From NCBI GenBank assembly GCA_014885115.2, contig WKLE02001389.1:1-20894 (forward strand): a stretch of DNA of 20,894 bases, in the 5' to 3' direction. Source of the stretch: Asterionellopsis glacialis. Lineage: Eukaryota; Bacillariophyta; Plagiogrammaphyceae; Rhaphoneidales; Asterionellopsidaceae. Both the position numbers and the translations under genes were made by a program. How positions within the stretch are numbered: the first letter of the stretch is position 1; each line of letters opens with the position of its first letter. Below, piece by piece: positions 7,788-15,797 of this stretch. The notes under the pieces were generated by a model. The model ran no database searches. It was not told the origin of the DNA and saw only the letters and a program-made list of their open reading frames with translations.

Positions 7788-8931
7788 ATGGTTACATGCA
7801 ATTATGCACAAAGACCAAGAATGACAAAAGAAGAACTTGAAGAGGAAGCTGCTGCCAGAGCTGGTGCCAAAGCTGGTACCAAAGCTACCAAAAGAAAGCA
7901 AAAAAAAGGTAGTAAAGCTTCTACAACACCACCACAGGCTCAATGTGCTTTAATATGCAGGAAGCAAGGTGAGGAAGAAAGCAAAAACAAGAAAAATCCT
8001 CATAATATCAAGAAACCAACTTTAAAAAAAAGTTTAGGAAGGTCTTAACAGGCCAACTTTGAGTAATTACCCTGAAGATAAACAGAAGTTAGTCCCAGGT
8101 GACAGAATACCAGATAAGCCTCTGTCAGCCATTGCTGATGAGACAAAATCTAGTAATGTACCAGATGAGACAATCACTTCTGTCTCTGATATTATTGGCA
8201 GTGAGTGGATCACATTAGCCAACTCCAAATGAGCTGGATACAATCATATCTAGTAAACAAACATCGTCAAGCATTTTAGAAGATAAATATATGTATTGTC
8301 CCCAAGAAAAAATAGAGGGTAGTGGCAAACTAGCAAGAAATTTTGGGTTATTCACAAGACCTCTTTTTCACTATGTTAATGTGAAACATGTGTCAGTATC
8401 CCGCTTTGTTAGGTTTATTTCTGAACAAAAGTATTCCAAGAAAAAATCAGAAAAGGATAGTCTCTACCAGATAGATGCAACATTTTGCCAACCCCATGAT
8501 CACCTCACCCATAATTGTGAAACTGGAAGAAAGCACCAGGCTAACAAAAATGCTGCTAAATTGAGAGAGAACACAAAGGAGTTCTTCTCTGAATGCTTTG
8601 ATGATTCTGAAACAAATATGGAGAGCATCAATGCTGCATTAGCTTCCTCTTCCATACTTTATACTCATGATGGTATAACTCCTGGTAACTGGGGTGATGT
8701 TTATATAATTGGTGCATGTTTATTTTGTTCTACAAGAAAATATATATATTTGAATTTCATTGGAACATCAAGCATTGGAACAATATTTTTTATCAAGAAG
8801 TTCTCGGTCAATTTTATTTGGTGAAAAAAAGGGGTACAGAGAGTTGGAAGAATAATGGTTTGCATCACTTTATGCTGTCCTTACTTCAAACATTCTGCAC
8901 CAAATATAACATCACTGTTGAAGCCCCTTGA
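7788..8931 (+). pseudogene. GNAT-like repeated gene, copy 1 (truncated at 3' end)
   Basis: The first frame (7788-8048) begins MVTCNYAQRPRMTKEELEEE and is alanine- and lysine-rich. A frameshifted part at about 8050-8220 reads LSNYPEDKQKLVPGDRIPDK. The frame from 8291 runs through FHYVNVKHVSVSRFVRF to INAALASSSILYTHDGITP and then IIGACLFCSTRKYIYLNF. After another frameshift comes NNGLHHFMLSLLQTFC. The last parts match copy 2 at about 12160-12440 (SSSALVVHVGLIP, ILGAINFFSTNKKIFLNYM, GLGSFMLTLLQKF), and the order resembles the central strands and acetyl-CoA loop of a GNAT N-acetyltransferase. The match ends near 8931, where copia integrase sequence begins, so the motif B half is lost. Function and substrate are unknown. 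At least three frameshifts make this a pseudogene. Confidence 0.5.
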
Positions 8932-9215
8932 CCCAGCAACAGGATGGTTCAAGATTGCCCCTTGGTCCCAAAGGAGCGGTATTGAAATCGCAAACATAGG
9001 AGAACAACGGTAGTTTGCATGATACCCAAAGGCAACAATAGTCACTGTTGACAGAGGCACGGAATTTCATGAAGGACTTCTATAGCATGCTAGATGATGA
9101 ATTCCACATCAGACTTAAGCCAATCAGTATCCATAACCCACAAGCAAACATGATTGTGGAGAGGATACATCAAGTAGTAGAAAACATGATAGGAACCTAC
9201 AAGGTACAACTCCTT
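8932..9215 (+). pseudogene. Ty1/copia-type integrase core fragment
   Basis: The frame from 8932 reads DPATGWFKIAPW, then IEIANI, then TIVTVDRGTEFHEG with the catalytic aspartate at 9050-9052. After a frameshift it continues IRLKPISIHNPQANMIVERI with the catalytic glutamate at 9159-9161. The spacing of about 35 codons between them is the D-x35-E spacing of retroviral-type integrases. The opening DPATGWF and the NPQAN-VER signature are those of copia elements known from diatoms (CoDi type). Only about 285 bases are present, with no protease, RT or LTR nearby, and it has stop codons at two places. It is a scrap joined to the 3' end of GNAT-like copy 1 on one side and to the minus-strand gene on the other. 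Confidence 0.8.
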
Positions 9216-9741
9216 GACTTTGCTTTGTTATTATGATTGTGTTTGTACTCTTCATATGTGCCTCCCAAAATGTTTTTAGAAATTTGAAACATATGCATGA
9301 CTGTTGTTTGGATGCTGTTATTAACATCATTCATTCTAGTGCACAAAGCCTTTTTCACAGCATCTTTGCATGTAGTCCAGAAACTGTAACAATCTTCTGG
9401 TTGCACATCAAACAGATCTAGGCCAATGCTTGTTGATGATTCTAAATCATCTAATTCTTCTCGACAAGTTATGAATTTAATTTCTTTAAAAATGTCATAT
9501 TTTACCTTTCTAGCAATCTCTTTACAAGTTTAAACATCTTTCTGGTAAGTTTTGAAATTTTCTTTGCTATTTGACTGTAAAGCTTTATTAATTTTTTCAA
9601 TTGTTCAATCTCATCTAACAGAGACTTATACTAATAGTGAGTATTATTCATGCTTTGCAAATTTTTAGGTGTTGCATACTGTTTCTCTTTATAGTTACCT
9701 CTGTAACATGCAGCAAATTCTAGCACATTGGAAGATGACAT
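9216..9741 (-). pseudogene. N-terminal part of the broken minus-strand gene (coiled coil)
   Basis: An ATG at 9741-9739 opens MSSSNVLEFAACYRGNYK; a stop follows after about 36 codons. Readable segments continue with LLDEIEQLKKLIKLYSQIAK, a coiled-coil-like helix, then in another frame KVKYDIFKEIKFITCREELD, then LDLFDVQPEDCYSFWTTCKD, then CTRMNDVNNSIQTTV. The order, strand and style fit a single gene continuing at about 7560-6151, with the GNAT-like copy 1 and the copia scrap in between. The start is chosen because it is the first ATG of a low-stop segment and the sequence upstream is AT-rich and non-coding. I do not recognise its function. Confidence 0.45.
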
Positions 9742-10052
9742 TGTTGATCAAGAGTGTTTTTATGAAGTGAGACAAATGAAAAAAATTAATTCAATAAATT
9801 TATGATAACGTTGAAAGAAAAATTGGCGGCAATTCAAATTTAAAAATTTAATGATATGCCATTGAACATTCATGTAACTAATGGTATCAATGTGATATAT
9901 GTAAATTGTAATGGATTTTTTACTGTAGTGCACTTGCATTTGAATCTACCGAATAACACTTTTGAATCATATAATGATATCTATGCACAAAAATGTGTGT
10001 TTATACTCAAATCCCTGCATACTCTCTTTTAAAAACATATGCTGTTGTATGT
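9742..10052. other. AT-rich flank upstream of the minus-strand gene
   Basis: No open frame of note. It lies immediately upstream of the proposed start at 9741 and would contain that gene's promoter if it was ever a gene. A GC-richer TTGGCGGCAA near 9822 stands out from the AT-rich surroundings, but I cannot assign a role. Confidence 0.4.
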
Positions 10053-10130
10053 GAATTAGACATTTCTAGAATCATAGCATACCAAATTGATGTTAGTAAA
10101 TTAGACATATTTGAATCATAGCATACCCAT
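10053..10130. repeat. Imperfect tandem repeat of about 47 bases
   Basis: AATTAGACAT followed within a few bases by GAATCATAGCATACC occurs near 10055-10082 and again near 10101-10127. Between them is a stretch without similarity, so only about 28 bases of each unit are conserved. No coding frame passes through it. Confidence 0.55.
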
Positions 10131-10313
10131 TGGTTGAAACGCCTGCCTAGTTTCTATTTTTATGTTTTTGTCAATTCTATACAAATCACTACTAATTTGA
10201 ACTACTAGATAAACAAGAATAAAAAAACTTTTTAAATTGTTGTCCATTTCACTTGAATATCAATACAATTTGTACCCTGAGTACAAGGACAGAATACAGA
10301 ATACATTATTCAA

Positions 10314-10481
10314 GATTCTGAGCACCGGCCGGGTATATTGAACAGTACCTGAATATCCAACATACTTGAATTTCAATACTAGTACTACAACAAAAAAGAT
10401 TCTGAGCACTGGCCGGGTATATTGAACAGTACCTGAATATCCAACATACTTGAATTTCAATACTAGTACTACATCAAAAAA
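10314..10481. repeat. 84-base tandem repeat, two copies
   Basis: Copy 1 is 10314-10397 and copy 2 is 10398-10481. They differ at only about two positions by eye (CACCGGCC against CACTGGCC, and ACAACAAAAA against ACATCAAAAA). Each unit holds GGCCGGGTATATTGAACAG and TACTTGAATTTCAATACTAG. A shorter related piece, ACTTGAATATCAATAC, lies just upstream near 10250. The near identity implies a recent duplication, in contrast to the decayed surroundings. Confidence 0.9.
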
Positions 10482-10690
10482 GTTTTAGATCCAGCCTGGC
10501 AAGTTCAATGCTAACTTCAATATAGCCAATTATGAAAACGCCAGTCCAACATTTAATTTTTGTCCAGTACAACATAAATTTGGTAGGCTTCTTCAAAACT
10601 TTAAGTGTTATGATTATCACTTGGAATTAAGATGACTGGCAATTTCACAACCAAAAACCAAGAAGGACCTCTGACAGAACACTCATACAA
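10482..10690. other. Gap without recognisable gene
   Basis: Short frames only. The minus strand near 10650-10610 reads PSWFLVVKLPVILIPS over about 16 codons. Nothing here is strong enough to annotate. Confidence 0.4.
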
Positions 10691-11265
10691 TTCTACGACA
10701 GGTCACATAAAAAGAACATGTCGACACAAGAACTCTTGATTTTTACAACTACATTGCTGACAACAGTTTTTTGCCAGTCAGATCACAAAAGTTGGTTCCT
10801 GTCTTCAAATCATCAATCCTACCACACCAAACCCTTTCATTCCTCAGAGATGAGAGTGGCACTGTGAATTGTGGCTACATAGGCAAGTTCCAGTGCTCAT
10901 TTCCTTGTCACTTCTTGTCCTGTCCTTATCATGTTACCACTTACTAATTATTTCACACCACTTGTTTTTACTTGGAAAAACTCTGCACTACAACCAGGAA
11001 GAACAAAGCAGGACGCTTCATTGAAGATTGCATCTATTCTGCAGTTGCTAAGGTTGTCAATGCATTTGAGTCTTAACTCAGTCTCAGGAACTTCCTTGTA
11101 TCGGGCTGTGTATGCATTCTTTGTATTACAAGAGTGCCCCATCTTCTCATTTCTGAACCTCTTTACCTGCCTTACATGGACTAGTGACATGTCAAGGTAA
11201 CTGAGTGGGAAGTTACTAAAAGTTGAGTTGTCTTTCTTGGAAATAGTTAAGTGGAAACTAATCAT
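10690..11265. other. Unrecognised open stretch, coding strand uncertain
   Basis: Both strands are open over part of this stretch. The minus strand has 105 codons (11265-10948) with KRFRNEKMGHSCNTKN and ETELRLKCIDNLSNCR. The plus strand has an open run near 10720-10920 with SFLRDESGTVNCGYIGKF and a cysteine/histidine-rich CSFPCHFLSCPYH, and then KAGRFIEDCIYSAVAKVVNA near 11005-11065. The plus strand lies in the same direction as GNAT-like copy 2, which starts about 80 bases further on, but I cannot join the frames. I do not recognise either reading. Confidence 0.25.
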
Positions 11266-11348
11266 TTAGAGGTTTGAGTTGTAAAATCATGAAAAATACC
11301 AGGTCAAAGGTTGCCTCTTCAAGGAGGGTAAGGATAATAGGTGACAAA

Positions 11349-12822
11349 ATGTCTTCTTAAAAAAAAAAAGAAAAAAAAAGCAGAAAGGATCCTAAACTTT
11401 CTTCTACCAAACAATCCTCCTCTACAAATGTGCAAGTTCCTGTAAGTTCCATCTCATCTGAAAATGAAACATCAAGAAAGAATGAAAGCCAAGATGATAG
11501 CAATATTATGCTAAAGTCACCTCCTACAAATGTAGTGTCCAAAAAAGTAGCATCTGATGATGAAGAGAAAGAAGTTGTTAAAGTAGTTTCCTCCAAAAAA
11601 GTTTCTTCAAATAAACCCCTTAAAAGGATGATTAAATATCCAAGGAAAAGTATCCAAAAAAAAGCAAGACAAAACAACTAATACTCATAAAGAAGACCCT
11701 AAAAAAAAGCTACTGTTACACTTGAAGAGGACCCTTCCAAACCATATCAGCAAAAGTAAGATAAAGCCACTGCTACACCTGCAGAAAAGCCTTCCAAGAA
11801 TTTAGAGTCAGGAGTGAATACAACTCCTGATGTAGCCACTTCAACCATGCCATCTCTTGATGTATTGCCAGAATAGACAGATGTGGTTATGAAGTCAGAT
11901 GTGATCATGAAGGACACGTATGAGTCCCGCATCAAATCTCTACTGTTATTTCATCCTGCAACTAAGACTACCATCAAATCTAACAATAATAGTTTTGGAT
12001 GGTAACTATTGTGAGACCTGTGGTAGATTACTACAAATATTTTAGTCCTGATGAAAAGGACACGCCTTAAGCATTCATAATAGATTAAAATTGAATAAGT
12101 CCCTGGAAAAGTTCCATCAGGATAATTTCATTGAAAATGCAGAAAATGATGAAGGAATCAAGCTTGCAATTTATAGCTCATCAGCTTTAGTTGTACATGT
12201 AGGGCTAATACCAGATCTACCTTCAAGCAAGTGAGATGAATTACAGATTCTTGGTGCCATCAATTTTTTTTCTACCAACAAAAAAATATTTTTAAATTAC
12301 ATGGCCTCATCTGTTAGACAATTAAAAGAGTTCTTCAAGACCAAACAAGTAAAAAAAATTCCCAAGAAGAGTGCTTCACCACATTGTTGTCACCAAGGAT
12401 TAGGAAGTTTTATGCTGACCCTACTACAAAAATTTAGCAGTATCTACAATTTACATGGTGATCCACTTATTCCTAATACAACATTGCCTGTGTATGCTCA
12501 AGCTGCTGTGAACAGCCAAAATACATTGCAGTTTTATATTAGAAATGGTTTCAGGAATCGTAATGTTGATGATTACACAGAAGAACAATTGAAGAAGGCT
12601 ACTGGAGACAGTGATATTCTAAATGAAGACATTTTGGAGTATTTGCTTGAAGATCTGAGAAATAGAGTAATAGATGATACTCAGCTATCTGACACACCAG
12701 TAGTCACATACAGTAACTTTTCAATTTATTTGTTAATCGCTGCAGCTACTGATAACTATGGAAATCGAGTCTACTTGCAACGACAGCCTGGACCATCAGG
12801 GTTGGGGTTTTACTCAGAGTAA
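11349..12822 (+). pseudogene. GNAT-like repeated gene, copy 2 (3' end overlaps the LINE tail)
   Basis: An ATG at 11349 is followed after three codons by TAA and then, in the same frame, by a poly-lysine run and a Lys/Ser/Glu-rich segment to 11681. Further low-complexity coding-like sequence follows to about 11990, then a CETC motif near 12010 with HALSIH downstream, and ILGAINFFSTNKKIFLNY in frame with a TGA at 12232. The last open frame, 12301-12822, has QGLGSFMLTLLQKF at residues 36-49 and PVYAQAAVNSQNTLQFYIRN at about residues 63-82. The glycine loop followed by N..TLQFYI.NGF is the motif A/motif B pattern of GNAT N-acetyltransferases. The final 35 residues are antisense LINE tail. It is a pseudogene or a decayed repeat; the substrate is unknown. 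Confidence 0.5.
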
Positions 12823-12836
12823 AACGTTGATATTGC
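12711..12836 (-). other. LINE 3' untranslated tail (right copy)
   Basis: This is the inverted counterpart of 5508-5636. It follows the LINE stop codon at 12837-12839 and ends near 12710, where similarity between the two copies is lost. It contains ACTCTGAGT, a short near-palindrome, next to AAAACCCC. The plus-strand GNAT-like frame runs through it and stops inside it at 12820-12822. Confidence 0.7.
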
Positions 12837-13082
12837 TCAGGCTGGTTGAAATTGGAAGTAGTGATTAATTGTCCTCATGCCTTTAATTGCCCATGATTTG
12901 GCATGTTTGACGCTGTTCAGAATAGTTGGGCGCCATGTTGAAATCCAGTTTTGCAATTGAGTTGTTGCTGCTTCTGTGGTGTGAGTTGTTGCTGCTTCTG
13001 TGGTGTGCTGGTTGATAGAATCATCAAATATATCTTTGTCTCCTGCTAGTACGTCGTCTTTAAGTTGGTAGAGTGCTTCCAT
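12837..13082 (-). pseudogene. LINE C-terminal helical tail
   Basis: The frame reads MEALYQLKDDVLAGDKDIFD and ends YFQFQPA at the natural stop. It contains QNWISTWRPTIL, the same signature as the duplicated tail at 4560-5507. A 24-base in-frame tandem duplication (12959-12982 and 12983-13006) makes TTEAATTH appear twice. The single-copy form of this tail here shows that the duplications in the left piece are secondary. No function is known for the domain. Confidence 0.75.
12959..13006. repeat. 24-base in-frame tandem duplication
   Basis: GAGTTGTTGCTGCTTCTGTG plus the four bases GTGT occurs twice in a row with no mismatch. It adds eight codons to the LINE tail without shifting the frame. Confidence 0.9.
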
Positions 13083-13127
13083 CTCATTTAGGAATTTCTC
13101 TCTCTGGTTATTTTGTGTTGGACAGTA

Positions 13128-13739
13128 TTATTGATGCTGTGTTTTATACCAAGTGAATATGGTATGACACATAGTTATTGTCCATGCCTGACCTGTTTGA
13201 CGTCGGTGTGGGTTTGTTGCATAATGCTGATCTTGCAGATGTGACCATTGAAGAACAAAATGACTGTACATGATTTGTATCCATCCTAGTTCATATTGAG
13301 TATCATATAAGTCAGTCAGGAGGTGTGTAGGGGGAGCACTTAGGGATCCGAACAAGTGGTCTATTCTATGTAGGAGAGTATCACAAATCATTGGGTCTGA
13401 TTTCAACTTGTTGCATTGTGCACGGAGTTCTTGCAAGAGTAGTTTCCTCTTTTGATGTAAATCTGGATGTTTGCACTGGAAGTGATGTAGCATGGTTTCT
13501 TCTTCTCTTTTGCACACTGGGTATATAGGATCCATTGTTGTGTTGTATCTGGCGACTACCGGATTTAGCGGTAGGTGAGAGTGTACTAATTTGATGAGAA
13601 TGGAATGCTTTTGTGATAGTGCCAATAATGTTGTGGTATGCGCATTTATATTGATTGAAAGGTGATGTAAAGGGGATATGTGATGACTGATCTGTATATA
13701 TTTGACTAAAGCTGGGGCGTGACAGGCAAACCAAATCAT
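13128..13739 (-). pseudogene. LINE Cys/His knuckle and following domain
   Basis: The frame is open for 203 codons. PVCKREEETMLHHFQCKHPD near residues 74-93 is the knuckle-like motif that follows RNase H in this family. It is followed by KLKSDPMICDTLLHRID, then YELGWIQIMYSHFVLQW and QHYATNPHRRQTGQAW, a segment of the kind EQ..IGW...F.G..S..W found in the C-terminal domain of such elements. It is collinear with 4312-4760 on the plus strand. The join to the RNase H frame upstream and to the final tail downstream both require frame changes. Confidence 0.7.
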
Positions 13740-13787
13740 TGATGGATACTTTCCATTACGCGTGGTCTCATTGATGTTGAGTTGGGC

Positions 13788-14739
13788 TCAATTACTCGGA
13801 ATTTGAATGACCCAGGACAGGTTAGGAGGGTGGTTGGTCTGGTGGACCTGGCCTGTTAGATGATCTGCTTCTACATTGAGTTGGGCTGGTAGAGGTAAGT
13901 CGTTAAATGAACATTCGTCATCCTGGTGGCCATGGACATGAAGAAGGGGGTATTCTGGTAGTGACGATAATATATGACATATCATTTGGATGACATCCCA
14001 ATTGCAAGCTAGAGTTGAGTTGGCTGTGCAGTAAGCTTGATGTCTGATGTTATCAATGCGGGTTAATAGGGATTTGCTGTCAGTATATTGCTGCAGTTTG
14101 ATGTTTTCCGTCCAGTCTATCTTATGGTATAGTCTCAAGAGATTGAGAAGTGTTACCCAAGATGGGCATCCGTATGCCTCAGCGCACATTGAGTTGCCTA
14201 TGGAGCATCCATATGCCCATCCCGAGCAGGAGAGAATACGTGTGCCTTGACGTGTTGCAGCAACCCAGCCAAACGTGCCATTGCCTGAGTTGGATACTTA
14301 TCCGTTGCTTGTTATTATAACAGAGTGATAGGTAATAAATTGGATAATGTCTTTGATAGGTACTAAGAACCGTAAATCTTTTAGCAGCTGTTTGTGCCTC
14401 AATAAATTCTGTGAAGATATTGTGACTAGGTATCACTGAAGGTCTTTTGGGAAATATGTCAGATACTTGCCATCCTAGTAATCGATGGATAGGATCAACA
14501 GGCACACTAGTATCTGGTACTTTATCTATATTGTATAATGCTGGACGGTATATTCCATCTGTGCTTGGTTTACATTTAGTGTATCCAGTGTGGTGTCGGA
14601 TGTATAAAGACTGGTCCTCGGGATTGAGATAAGCAGGCCAACGTTGCTGCAGGGCACTAGGTTTGTATAACCACTCGGTTAATGGTTGATGGAGTTTTCC
14701 TTGTTTTGTGGAGAATAAGTTGCATGCTTTCCTCCACAC
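13788..14739 (-). pseudogene. LINE RNase H region with a lost first catalytic aspartate
   Basis: The frame from 14739 opens MWRKACNLFSTKQGKLHQPL and matches the plus-strand copy at 3640-4230. Near 14306-14298 the minus strand reads TSNG followed by a stop (codons AAC, GGA, TAA), where the other copy has TSDGS, so the first catalytic aspartate is replaced by asparagine. The next frame (14189-13788) carries EAYG with the glutamate at residue 4, YTDSKS with the aspartate at residue 37, and HGHQDD near residues 87-91 followed by NVEADHLTG. These are the remaining RNase H signatures. The role in an intact element would be degrading the RNA template. Confidence 0.8.
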
Positions 14740-15410
14740 TCGCCAGGATGTGTTGTCTGGGCATTGTTGTCAAAATTCTTTCAATTGTGTAGTGTTTGAA
14801 TCAATGAGGTGGATTCCAGCCAGAATTCCAGGTCTTAAATGGGTGCCAGAGGCTGCAGTAATGTCAGAAATGGTGATTGCTTGGAGATATAGCCTACAGT
14901 AATTGATGGAACAGATTTCGTAAGGTTTAAAATGGGAGTGCGCGAGAACTATATCCATAATGCATTTATTGTGTGTCCGTTGGGGTTGATTAAGGGCATC
15001 GGTTATCAAAGAGATTGTACCATTGAATGTATATAGGAATGTATGTAATGATTGGATCAATTTAGCTTTGAGAGATGAGGAAGGGGGCTTGTAGTTTTCT
15101 CCAAAGGGATATAACTAGTTCCTGTCTGAGCCATTATCCACAAGAAGTTAATCTCTAAGAGCTTTGAAAGAAAAGATTCAGATCTCCAGTGTTTCAGGAA
15201 TAGTTCAATTTGGCCTATCCCTTGAATGTCGTAAAGGTTTCTCCATGCTAATCCACCTAGTGCTTTGAGGCCAAAGACTATTGCATGTTTGGTATTTCTG
15301 CTAAATGCTGCTTTAGCCAGAAGTATTCTTGTTGATTTCTGCTGGATGGAGATTAGATCTTGTTCTTTGAAGTGGCTTAGTGGTAGACTGTGGTATAAGC
15401 ATTTGGAAAG
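14740..15410 (-). pseudogene. Region between RT and RNase H of the LINE
   Basis: The minus strand is readable as FQMLIP, SLKAKLIQSLHTFLYTFNGT and SINYCRLYLQAITISDITAA in different frames, ending LIDSNTTQLKEF near 14770. It aligns with 1-700 on the left by eye (for example 241-310 with 14940-15010). In this LINE type the stretch lies after the RT thumb and is of unknown function. It has many stops, so it is decayed. Confidence 0.65.
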
Positions 15411-15449
15411 TTTGATTGTCGCCTCCAGTTTCTAGCAATGAATTTTGCT

Positions 15450-15797
15450 TGGTTTCAAGGGCTGCTTAAGTTTCTTTGTCGGATTGTGGGATATCATGGG
15501 GTTTAATCAAGTCATGGTAATGGCCAAGGTGAATACCGGATGGCAATGTAGAGGTTGATTACTTCCAATTTCGAATTTTGCCAACAAAGGTATGTATTGA
15601 CATTTCCTGTGTGTCTTTAGGAGGTTCTATTCTGTATTTCAGCTGTTGAATAAATAAACTCGTGAGGTCGTCAACATTGGAATCATTGTATTCTCCCTCC
15701 AAAATTAAGTCTGATACTTCGTCGATGCCGGAGAATGGTATTTGTCCTTTTAGGGGAAGATGTTAAATGGAGTAGAATTGGCTTGGCCAAAGTGATT
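15450..15797 (-). pseudogene. LINE RT N-terminal fingers fragment, core deleted
   Basis: On the minus strand the sequence gives LPLKGQIPFSGIDE, LILEGEYNDSNVDDL, SIHTFVGKIRNWK, a stop, and then STLPSGIHLGHYHDLIKPH, the first RT motif. A few codons later (AALETKQ) the homology to the left copy breaks off near 15447, and an unrelated stretch of about 35 bases joins directly to sequence downstream of the RT thumb at about 15410. Motifs A to D of the polymerase are absent. Confidence 0.8.

Noticed and set aside
9820..9832. TTGGCGGCAA as an E2F-type promoter site
   Set aside because: A single match in AT-rich DNA with no supporting gene evidence; chance is likely.
10314..10481. Two-copy repeat as a minimal CRISPR or LTR pair
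   Set aside because: The units are directly adjacent with no spacer or internal sequence, and no LTR hallmarks (TG...CA ends with primer-binding site) are visible.
11357..11677. Minus-strand 106-codon hydrophobic frame resembling a membrane protein
   Set aside because: It is the antisense of the Lys/Ser/Glu-rich plus-strand frame of GNAT-like copy 2; poly-A runs read backwards as phenylalanine and serine.
15413..15422. TGATTGTCGC shared between the deletion filler and the first ten bases of the window
   Set aside because: Ten bases are too short to separate from chance, and the flanks do not match.
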